In this document: positions 36,983-45,673 of the stretch, piece by piece | Position numbering within the stretch: the first letter of the stretch is position 1 | Layout of the letters: every line of letters starts with the position of its first letter | Assembly: GCA_037501455.1 (NCBI GenBank) | Contig: CM074858.1 | Span: 96,444,001 to 96,508,000 of the forward strand | Origin: Lantana camara | Taxonomy: Eukaryota > Streptophyta > Magnoliopsida > Lamiales > Verbenaceae | Length of the DNA stretch: 64,000 nt | Reading direction: 5' to 3' | Notes under the pieces: generated by a model | Seen by the model: the letters and a program-made list of their open reading frames with translations, nothing else | What the model was told of the DNA's origin: nothing | Databases searched by the model: none | Made by a program: the position numbers and the translations under genes

Positions 36983-37321
36983 AGAGGGAGTGCCGAAATT
37001 CCTAGTCCTTTATGGGCTAGGATTTTGGTCTCTCTCTCTCCTATTACTTGATCATCAAGTAATTTTGACTTTGACTTTGAATTCTAATTCAAATCAACTT
37101 TCAAGAGAGCTAAAAATATCAAAACTATTTTTGGATAATTTTATACTTTATTTATTTAAAATAAATAACTTATTTTATCTAATTAATTAATTCATAATTA
37201 ATTAACTAGATTATTTTTCTCCAAAATTAGACTTTCTTTTTAATTCAAAATTAAACCAAAGTCTATTAAATAATTAACACATTTAATTATTTAATATATA
37301 TATACAATATATATATACACA

Positions 37322-37389
37322 CACGTGTGGGACACGTGTCACAAGGACACGTGTCACTCATGTGAGCCACACGTGTGGTTTCACACGTG
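37322..37389 (-). promoter_or_regulatory. G-box (CACGTG) cluster in copia-2 5' LTR
   Basis: Five CACGTG hexamers at 37322, 37333, 37348, 37370 and 37384, about 350-400 bp upstream of the TATA-like box. The 3' LTR has four (29288-29340). CACGTG binds bHLH/bZIP factors in plants, so light, abscisic acid or stress response is possible but not shown. Confidence 0.65.
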
Positions 37390-38542
37390 TGGAACCCTCT
37401 AGGCCCGATTAACTAGTTTAATCATTTTAAAGCCTCAACTCATGTAACCAAGTTGTTGTGTGTGACCCTCTAGGTTCTCAATTCAATTAGCAGTGACCCT
37501 AATTAATTAATTCACCAATTAATTAATCAGTCCACAGATTAAACGACCATAGTCTAGCAACAGGTGTTTAACCCCTAACTGAATTGGAATGTTCGGATTC
37601 GACAGAACCTTTAAGTCATTGATTCATGTGAGATACAATCCTCCTACTTACTATCTCTCAACCAAGATCTAGGGTAAGGGAATAATCAGAACCCTAATAA
37701 TCCGGTCTTAAAGCTAAGTGCATTTCATATCCATTTGATCTCAATCCAAGAAACCCTTTTCTTGATGTCTTGATCTACTGCCTTGGCCAAGGACTCCATA
37801 TGGCATATGAATGACTTACACAATAAGCGATCACCTTGCAAATGCAAGTGTAGGTCCTTTCTTGATTCTCATTCACTTTCATGAATCACTTGTGCAGCCC
37901 CAGCATAAGCCTTGAATCAGTTGTCTAAGGCGACACCCTTTAAAGCTTATACCTAAGACTAAAGAGTTAACTCATAAAGTGACAAGGAACCTCAAGTCTA
38001 AGGATCAATTAATCACATCAATGACTCGTGAGATATTTCCTAATCTGGAAGTTTCCATTTCCTGAAATAGAAACTTCCTTTCCCATTTAGGAATGTTCTC
38101 ACACGGGGCACCTCAGTGAACTTACTTATTAAAGTAAGCACCCTCATGTATCACGCACGTATCAACTATACACTTTGCACCTCCATGAAACAAGGTGGTC
38201 CTTCTTAAGGGCGTGATCCCATAAGCAAGCCTTAGAGGAGTCAGGTTGACACTCCCACTGTCTGTAGGACTCATCGGCTTGGAGTATTTTACTAATCATG
38301 ACTTATGTGATATAGGGCTCTTTTCATGAACCATTTCACCTAAATGGTAGAGTCCTAAAGTCATCAGGATTAGGGGAGTTCTCATACATGCACAGCTAAA
38401 GTAAACGCATACGAAACAAGAGCATATAAAGAAGTGTTGCCTCAATTCGTTATTTCATTCAAAGATTGTCTGCGATTACAATAAGGAAAAGCACAAAGCG
38501 GATATACAATCGGCTTTCTAGGGCACTATTCCTAACAGAAAT

Positions 38543-38942
38543 CCCCGCTCACCAACCAAGGCATAGAATGGTGTCACTGAAGATTTCGAAGGAGCTCCTA
38601 AGATAAAACCTTGTTCTGCCATTTCAGGTGACCATAAAAGCCCGTAAATCTCCAAGGTGTCGAACCACCAACATCTGTAACCACCACATCAATATGGTTA
38701 TACGAATAGCTAAGTAAAGAAATCAAAGCGTCCTTTCGCCAAAGTAAAGCAAGACCACCACTTCTACCTACTGAATCAACACCAATACCATTCAAATCCA
38801 ACAAAGACTTCAAACTTTCAATCCTCATATGTTTGCATCTAGTCTCACAAAGGAAGATAATCGAGGGGTTGTGATCTCGTATGAGAGATCGAAGGTAGTG
38901 AACTTGCCAGGGACCCCCCGAGCCCTGGAAGTTTCAGCTTAA
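38543..38942 (-). pseudogene. LINE-1 endonuclease N-terminal part, broken
   Basis: AP-endonuclease-like start (NFQGSGGPWQVHYLR, NPSIIFLCETR), then GVDSVGRSGGLALLWR and WRFTGFYGHLKWQNK, ending WLVSGDF at the copia-2 insertion. In L1 elements this domain nicks the target. Stops include a TGA just before NFQGSG (Trp expected) and one after QNKVLS. Confidence 0.85.
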
Positions 38943-39196
38943 ATAACTCATTGGGATCGGTGGGGCCGCTTCACGGCCGCCGCCGTTGAGTTAGTAATGT
39001 CTGACAAGGGAGAAGTTTGGAGGGAGAGTCTAGGACAGTTTTTGGGCAGATATAACACTGATATCTCTGGAATCTAATATGGTAGTGTTCTGAGAAGGAA
39101 CCTTACTACGAAATTTGTGAGGCTTCTTAGTTTTAGTGGGGGAAGGGTCGGGTAGGCTAAGTTATAACTGGATATTGATTAGCTATTCAACTAGTT

Positions 39197-39219
39197 GGGG
39201 GGGGGGGGGGGGGGGGGGG
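39197..39219. repeat. Run of 23 G
   Basis: An uninterrupted G homopolymer inside the degraded LINE-1 ORF1-endonuclease interval. Confidence 0.95.
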
Positions 39220-39606
39220 AGTGGAATGGAATGATTTGGTTATGAAGGAAGCTCATTTGAGGAGATATGGAGGATGTGGTAGGGGCTTCAGTTACGACTG
39301 CGGACTTAGTGGTTTTTTTGGGCGTTGTTTCTCCGGGCTAGGGGTGTCGAATTGTGGGCGAGGGCGTGATAATTTGCTGATTCCTAGGTCAGGGAGAGAC
39401 GGGGCTTCATGTAGAGAGGAGATAGTGTTTGTAAGCATAGTAACATGGGTTGATGATGGCGGTAGAATTTCCATCATAGCGCTAGTGAGTGAGGCCTGTT
39501 CCGGTGGGATTTGATAGTTGGGAGGGGCTTTAGTACCTGCGGGTTCTAAGAGAGAGCTGATGGGATTGGTTATAGTGGCCGTATAGGGGCGGAGATTGTG
39601 GAGTCA

Positions 39607-40212
39607 CTAAGAGGGTGTTCCGGCTGGGGTGGGCTCAAGAGGAGAGTCTGAATTCTCTCTGGGTAGATTGGTAAGCATCGGTGGAGGAATTCCCTGTAAA
39701 AGGTGAAGGTTATTCTGAGAAGACCCATATGATTTCGATCGAAGCCAAGGACCATAGGGAAAGTTTGGAGTAGGATCTACGAATTCTTCCTCGTACGAAA
39801 GGTGCAGAATCTGTCCATGTGACCACTCTGCCATAAAGATTACAAAATTCAAGAGCCTGTCGTAAGAGAACGACACTGTGGAACTTCCCGATATTGCCCA
39901 ATTCTCCGAGCCGTGCTGACATCTGATCAGTGGTTCTGACATAAGAATTCCAACCCGTGCTTTAAACGTTCCCTCCATAGATTGAATCACAAGCCCTGAT
40001 GGAACTTCCCGATATTGCCCAATTCTCCGAGCCACCAGTTTTGCAGCTTCCTTATTCTGATAACAAGCCGGGAGGCCATATATGGTGATTAGGAAATCGC
40101 CATGATCTAAGATGACCGTTTTAGGGTTCTCATCATCTGCTAAAGATCGGAGAATTAAGGGATACTTATTGTAGGTCCATGGGGAAGTTTCCAAAGCACG
40201 TTTCAAATCCAT
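39607..40212 (-). pseudogene. LINE-1 ORF1 (DUF4283/zinc-knuckle type), broken
   Basis: MDLKRALETSPW, GDFLITIYGLPACYQNKEAAKLVARRIGQY and PNFPYGPWLRS are typical of the plant LINE ORF1 protein with a DUF4283-like fold and a CCHC_4 knuckle. The knuckle itself is lost: the expected Cys-rich stretch is frameshifted (FCNLYGRVVTWTDS in a neighbouring frame). A 34-bp direct repeat (39879-39912 and 40000-40033) lies inside. The family binds LINE RNA. 39220-39600 holds further degraded sequence without a clear domain. Confidence 0.8.
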
Positions 40213-41189
40213 TTTGTGATTGAAGGAAAATAGAAACCCAAAAAAATAAAATATTTTTATTTTTATTTATTTGTTTACTTTGCTGTTTGTTTCATTAACT
40301 TATTTTGTACAAAGAGTTCTTATTAATTAGTTCATTCCTAAATTGTTATTTTAGTAATTTGAATATATATATCTATCTATCTATCTATATTTATATCTAT
40401 ACACTATACTTATACTAATACTAACTATTAATTAACTATAATATATAGGAAGATTGTATTTTGACTAAAATTTATCAATTTTGATTAAATTCTAATTTTT
40501 TAGAATTTTGAATTTTTTTTAATCAATAAAATTATTTTAATAGTAAGTTACTTGACATTAATTACGATATTAATTTTATTTTTTAAACAATTCAAATTTA
40601 ATTATAGTATAGATTTTCTTTGTATTTCTCTGATTTTTTTTTTATATTTAAATAGCAATTTGTTCTTCAATTTGATGAATATAAATAATTTATTTATTTT
40701 TTAATTGTCATACTTTAAATTCTTCTAACTTTTACTGTCATTTTTAAACAACATTAATTTTTAGTTTCTACAGTTTTCTTTAAGTTTTAGTATATAGTTT
40801 ATAAATTTTAATATATTGCAATGTTATTTTTTGGCAGTTGAAATCATTTATAATTTTCACCATTTCCAAAATGTCATTTTCCTTTGTAACGTGATTTGTT
40901 TTATATTCATTTTCTCTATTTTTATTTATTCTTCATATTTAGTTCATTATCAAGCAATTTATTCATTTAATTAACTGATGATATATACTTATTTTTTATT
41001 GATATATTATTAAGTAAAGACTATAAATTTCTTTTCATTAGTTAATTATATTTGTGTATAAAAAAATATTTTTTTTAAATTAATAATATATGTAGGTACT
41101 GACATGAATATTGTTTGAGGGGATTAAATATTATTAGAGGATTTATTGACATTCATGTATATGAATTATTTTTTCTTTTCTACATCAAA
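40213..41189. other. AT-rich interval without a gene
   Basis: Very AT-rich, with an (ATCT)n microsatellite near 40370. It may include the 5' UTR of LINE-1 (minus) and old flanking DNA. No ORF, RNA gene or terminal repeat seen. Confidence 0.7.
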
Positions 41190-41326
41190 AGTATCTTGAC
41201 ACGGTTCTGCTAAGCATCCGGGCTGCGTATAAGTAATAGAAAGTCGAAAGTGTGGTTGCCAACAGGGGTTAGTCCAAGCGATTAATGGGTTCATTCTCGA
41301 AGGCAAGGTCCCAGGTTCGAATCTTG

Positions 41327-41468
41327 GGGAAAATTACAAAAATGGTATACCAACTCGGGTCATTTTGTAATTTTGGTACAAAATGTTTTCCGGTTACATA
41401 AAAACCCCACAGCTCCAAAAATTTTGCAAAATCATGCAAAATTTCGCCGGAGCTGAAAAAACCGCCGG
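41327..41468. repeat. MULE left terminal inverted repeat
   Basis: Pairs with 43010-43149 with few mismatches, from GGGAAAATTAC to the AGCTGAAAAAACCG region. Confidence 0.9.
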
Positions 41469-41685
41469 AAAGCTGACATGGCATCCCATGTGGCCAGAAT
41501 GTTTAGAATGTGGCAAAACCACTATGGACACGTCATAAACCACTGCACACATGGATTTTAATATCAATTAAAAAAGAAAATACACACTATTAATAATTTA
41601 AAAAATATATATATACTATACATACATATATATATATTTGATAAATTTTAAATACATATTAATAATTTAAAAATATATATATACT

Positions 41686-41733
<48 letters not shown>

Positions 41734-41849
41734 CACTTAAAAATAAAAAAAATAAGAAGATGAAGGGGTGAAGACGTATACATATATGTATACACTTAAA
41801 AATTTATAAAAAAAAAAAAAAGATGAAGGGGAGAAGACTTCGTCTTCTT

Positions 41850-42470
41850 CCCCATATACACAGAAGACGAGTCTTCTCCCCATAAGCCGTCGGAAATCGC
41901 AGCCGCCGCTACCTTCTCGACAAACACCATAGCCACCTCTCCAACGCCATGGCAACCAATACCACCGCCGACCGCCTCTCCACCACCGCCCACCTTCACC
42001 CCACCGCGCCAGCCGCCCCGCTCTTCTCCTTCCTCAGATCCGCCGGCCCGCTGTCGCCACACTCATCATCTTCCTCATCTGGGTACGATAAAATGGCGAT
42101 CTTTTGTAGGAAAACGGGGGTATGTCGGAACTTTGATGATTAAATTTTGGGGGTTTCTCCAATTGTCTGGATTGCGATGCGTAGTTACGAATTGGAGCGT
42201 GGTGGAGCCAGATCTGGAGAGGGGAAATGGAATCGCGCCGGTTGAGATGAATTTCGGGGGTTGGGGGTGGGGCGGAGCGATGGTGGAGACAGAGGGGAGG
42301 GGGGGGGGGGGTGTTGCTGGCGGCGACGGCTGTGGGTGGCGGGATGAATTTGAAGTTGTGGTGCAAGCGACGACGATGGCGGCGGCGGCGGGGGGATGAA
42401 TTTGGGTTGGGGTCTTTGCAAGTGTAGCCAAGGCACGGCGGCGGGATGAATTTGAGACTGCCTGGAGTGG
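41850..42470. other. GC-rich MULE cargo, possible gene fragments
   Basis: Several ORFs on both strands are open here (for example plus 41949-42143 and minus 42533-42075) but all are Pro/Ser/Gly-rich, as expected from GC-rich composition. I recognise no parent gene. A run of 13 G lies at 42299-42311. A C-rich half (41880-42060) and a G-rich half (42230-42450) follow each other. Confidence 0.45.
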
Positions 42471-42582
42471 CTTCCTGGAGAAGATGAAGATGATCATTTT
42501 TTTTTTTCTTTTTTGATTTTCTTTTATATGCATATATGTAATTAATATATATGTGTATTATATAATATATTATATATATACA

Positions 42583-42615
<33 letters not shown>

Positions 42616-43009
42616 CTTACCTGAAAAATATATATATGTATAAAATTACTTATATACTATATGTATTAAATATTATTTATAAATTTATTATACTATTTAA
42701 ATTTATTCATTTATTATATTTATATATATATATATAGATGTATTATATAATATATTATATATTTATATTTTTTTTTAATGTAATGAAAATTATAAGAGTG
42801 TTAGTTTTTTGGAAATTGAACCATCGCCCTTTTGGAAGAAATGATGCAGTGTTTTAGTCTTTTAATTTTTTTTTTTAAAGTATAAAAATAGGTGGCACAC
42901 ATTTCATGAGCTTGTTGACAATGTTAGTCCTATGTGTCGAACACGTTAGCCCCATGCAGGACCAGAGGCCACGTCATCAGCGGTTTAATTAAAATGGAGC
43001 GGTTTTACG

Positions 43010-43149
43010 TCCGGTTTTTTCAGCTCCGGCGAAATTTTGCATAATTTTGCAAAATTTTTGGAGCTGTGGGGTTTTTATGTAACCGGAAAACATTTTGTAC
43101 CAAAATTGCAAAATGGTCCGAGTTGGTATACCATTTTTGTAATTTTCCC
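43010..43149. repeat. MULE right terminal inverted repeat
   Basis: Reverse complement of 41327-41468. Followed by CGAATCTTG. Confidence 0.9.
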
Positions 43150-43185
43150 CGAATCTTGCTTGGGTATGTGTGTGTAAAAAAAAAA

Positions 43186-44285
43186 AGTCGAAAGTATGGT
43201 TCTCCCCCCATTCGAATCCTTCAAACCGCGCTGCCATCAGTCAGATTTTAGATGTGGGCGAAACTCGGGATGTCGGAAAATATCTCGGGGTGCATTTCGG
43301 CAACAATAGGAACTCAAGTGTTTTGTTCAACAACGTAATCGAGAAGGTGCAGAGCAAGCTATCAATGTGGAAAGCGAATAATTTGAAGATGTTTGATACC
43401 TGTTTATCATATGCATTCGACTTGGTTTACCGAAAGTGTTTATGTGAAGCTAGATCAACTAAATCGGAACTTCCTATGGTCTACAGTATTAACTGCAGGA
43501 AAACACATTTGGTGGGTTGGAACAAAGTTTTACGTCGTAAAGAGGAAGGCGGGATCACTATCAAGGAAGTCCGAAAATGTAATATTTCAATGCTTGCGAA
43601 ATCAGGTTGGCAAGTTTTCAAGAAAATGGACAGCTTGTGGGAACGCATTTATAGGGCGAAGTACTTGGAGAGTGGTAATATTCTCAACCATGAACCAAGG
43701 AATACTTCGTCGACAAGTTAGCGAGAAATCTGTGGAAGTCTTAAACAGGTTCGAAGCAATATTGGTTGGCGGATTGGGAATGGTTTAGATGTTAGTTTGC
43801 GGAATGATAGGTGGCTGGAAATGGGTAAATTAAGAGAGCTGGTCCTAGTCCGATCCATGAGGAGGAAATGGAACTTAGAGTTGGTGATATTCTGGGTAAA
43901 AACTAAACCTGGGATATTGATAGACTCCACACCGGTATCGCGCCTCATATTCGGGAGGCGATTCTTGGGATGCCACTACCAGTGGACACCAACATGAGGG
44001 ACAGATGCATTTGGAAGGAAAGCACAACAAGCCAATACAGTTGTCGTTCGGCTTATGAGAGCCTAGTGCCAAAGATGGGAAATGTAGACCCCGTCATGGA
44101 AGCTTATTTGGGCTAGTCGTATTCCTAATAAACTCAAGTGTTTCCTTTGGCAGATTAATCATAGGAGCTTGGTGTACAATGCTCTCTGTAAAAATAGACG
44201 GATGACGGAGGACGCGAGGTGTGGCAAGTGCGGTTTCGAACGGGAGGATGAGATCCACCTGCTGTGGCAGTGCCTGCTGCGATGA
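43186..44285 (+). pseudogene. LINE-2 RT C-terminus and zf-RVT domain, broken
   Basis: KSKVWFSPHSNPSN, then KYLGVHFGNNRN, KLSMWKANNLKM and NALVYRKCL-like spacing, then frame changes. At 44096-44284 a clear zf-RVT domain reads IWASRIPNKLKCFLWQINH, then CGKCGFEREDEIHLLWQC, ending in a stop. In plant LINEs this zinc-binding region follows RT. Multiple frameshifts. Confidence 0.82.
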
Positions 44286-44559
44286 TAGTGGCGGAACACC
44301 ATTGACGAGACTGGTCACGTTTTCAGGAAGGGAGCGATGAAGGTTGGATTGGGAACGCATGGAAAGGCCATTTTCGGAACACCTTAAGCCCGGATTGTGA
44401 ATGGTCATTCATATTCCTTGCTAGAATTCGGGAAATCTAGAAAGTGCGCAATAGTTGGTGTTATGGGAACAAGAAACAGCCTGTGAACATGACTTTACAC
44501 AAGATCAAAGTACTGGCCCTGAATATCCAGAGCCTTCAACGACCTCACAAGGCAAGGGG

Positions 44560-45070
44560 ACGCAACAAGAAAACGGTGGCATGGATGAGGCCGAGCCTGG
44601 GGTGGTTCAAACTCAATATGGACGAAGCGCGTTTATGCATAACAATGCCGCCTCAGCAGGGGGAGTTATTCGGGATGACAGGGGTCAATGGCAGCTTGGT
44701 TTTGCGTTAAAGATTGGAAGAGCTAACATTATGACAGCGGAGCTTCTTGGTCTACGGGAAGGCCTTAGGTTGGCTTGGGAGAGAAGATACCGGAGCATCA
44801 AAGTCGAGTGCGATTCAGCTACGGTTGACAAACTAGTGTTGGAGGAAGAAGTGGAGGAACACCAATTGGGTGAGGTTGTGCTTGATTGTCGTAAGCTCAT
44901 ACGGAAGCCATGGACTTGTGTTGTGAAACATGTTAAAAGGGTCGGTAATGGACTCGCGGATGCATTAGTGAAGTTGGAGCATAGAATGGCGGAAGACTTA
45001 AAAGTGCGGGATTACCCTCCGGAAGGCCTCGATATGGAGGTTGAAGACAATAGCATTCATTTAGTTTTGC
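44560..45070 (+). pseudogene. LINE-2 RNase H domain, one frameshift
   Basis: WFKLNMDEA (first Asp) is in one frame. After a shift near 44630, AGGVIRDDRGQW, MTAELLGLREGL (Glu), KVECDSATV (Asp) and NGLADALVKLEH (Asp) are in another. The four acidic residues of RNase H are thus all recognisable. It would remove RNA from cDNA hybrids. The coding part ends shortly before the A-rich tail at about 45090. Confidence 0.82.
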
Positions 45071-45100
45071 TCGTTTCTTTCTGTACCAAAAAATATATAT

Positions 45101-45668
45101 ATATAATATTTTATATAATTATCATGAGTTCATTTCGTCATGTCTTTATAAAATTCGATAGTAAGAATTCTATATATACATATTATTATTATTAGAATTT
45201 ATGTCAATTGTATGTTTTTTACAGAATTATTTCTTTTACTAAGTCTCTACAAAATGAGAAAATATAAAATTATAATAAGGAAAACTTAAGTTAATATTAT
45301 TTAAAATTAAGTGTATTAAAATAGTAACCAAGTGGATTAAGGATTACAATTACGGGAAGATGAGAAGCGGTCACATTAAGTGGCGAATTGATAATTATAA
45401 AATTAACGGTATTGTACCTATCGTCGGATATCATCTTAATCTCAAATATAATAATTTTGAGAACGCTAGCAATATGAAAACGTTTTTTCATTGTCAGATG
45501 GATATCACACCAATGTTTATCATCATTGGCTAAAAGACTAGGCGCCTCTATACGAGGTCAATGAGGAATCCTATGAATTTGCTTAGCATGAAGGGTTGGT
45601 TTAAGCACAATCACTGCTATTATAGCAGATTGACTCGTGAGATATTCATGAAGTACCATTGGAGATTT
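45101..45668. other. AT-rich interval without a gene
   Basis: Flanking DNA between LINE-2 and the solo LTR. No domain, repeat boundary or RNA gene recognised. Confidence 0.65.
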
Positions 45669-45673
45669 GCCCA

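Larger units (their letters stand above)
28551..38537 (-). mobile_element. Ty1/copia retrotransposon 'copia-2', nearly complete
   Basis: A 9987-bp minus-strand element. 5' LTR 36584-38537, PBS 36569-36581, leader 34438-36568, polyprotein 34437-30505, PPT 30489-30503, 3' LTR 28551-30488. The target duplication GAAAT is on both sides. I see roughly 30 substitutions between the LTRs (about 1.6 percent) plus small indels. The gag, protease and RT resemble copia-1 in type but the LTRs are unrelated, so it is a different family of the same broad group. Confidence 0.95.
36584..38537 (-). repeat. Copia-2 5' LTR
   Basis: 1954 bp. It matches 28551-30488 apart from about 30 substitutions and indels. 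The inner end is CCAATA rather than CCAACA, a point change in the terminal CA. Confidence 0.94.
26447..40230 (-). mobile_element. L1-type LINE 'LINE-1', interrupted by copia-2 and a gypsy LTR
   Basis: On the minus strand: ORF1 (40212-39607), endonuclease (about 38942-38543), the copia-2 insertion (28551-38537), endonuclease remainder and RT (28545-26447). The endonuclease reading resumes exactly across copia-2 (WLVSGDF then NEIL), with GAAAT duplicated at 28546-28550 and 38538-38542. The 3' part (zf-RVT, RNase H, tail) lies left of the gypsy LTR, outside the window. The 5' boundary near 40230 is uncertain. Many stops and frameshifts; inactive. Confidence 0.88.
41327..43149. mobile_element. 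Mutator-like transposon (non-autonomous MULE), 1823 bp
   Basis: Ends GGGAAAATTACAAAAATGG and its reverse complement, with terminal inverted repeats of about 140 bp. It is flanked by the exact 9-bp duplication CGAATCTTG (41318-41326, 43150-43158), the size made by Mutator transposases. There is no transposase ORF. The interior has AT microsatellites (41689-41730, 42580-42612) and a GC-rich core (about 41850-42470) that looks like captured genic DNA, so it is a Pack-MULE candidate. Confidence 0.9.
41240..43201 (+). mobile_element. tRNA-derived SINE (about 95 bp) split by a MULE
   Basis: The target duplication AAAGTCGAAAGTGTGGTT (41240-41257) matches 43184-43201 with one mismatch, followed or preceded by LINE-2 coding sequence. 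The body is 41258-41326 plus 43159-43183, with a box-A-like TTAGTCCAAGCG near 41269, box B GGTTCGAATCT at 41314 and an A-rich tail at 43176. RNA polymerase III would transcribe it. It is very short for a plant SINE. The MULE landed at the end of box B. Confidence 0.78.
41190..45100 (+). mobile_element. 5'-truncated L1-type LINE 'LINE-2', host of SINE and MULE
   Basis: RT-derived reading begins near 41190-41210 (RFC, stop, ASGLRISNRKSKVW), breaks for the SINE insertion at 41240 and resumes at 43184 with KSKVWFSP. It continues through KYLGVHFG, an RT C-terminal region, zf-RVT and RNase H, and ends near 45100 after TGTACCAAAAAA, a plausible LINE tail. The 5' truncation point is approximate and I did not find the target duplication. 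Opposite in orientation to LINE-1. Confidence 0.82.

Noticed and set aside
41250..41326. Functional tRNA gene from box B GGTTCGAATC
   Set aside because: No cloverleaf can be formed; a target duplication and A tail show a SINE.
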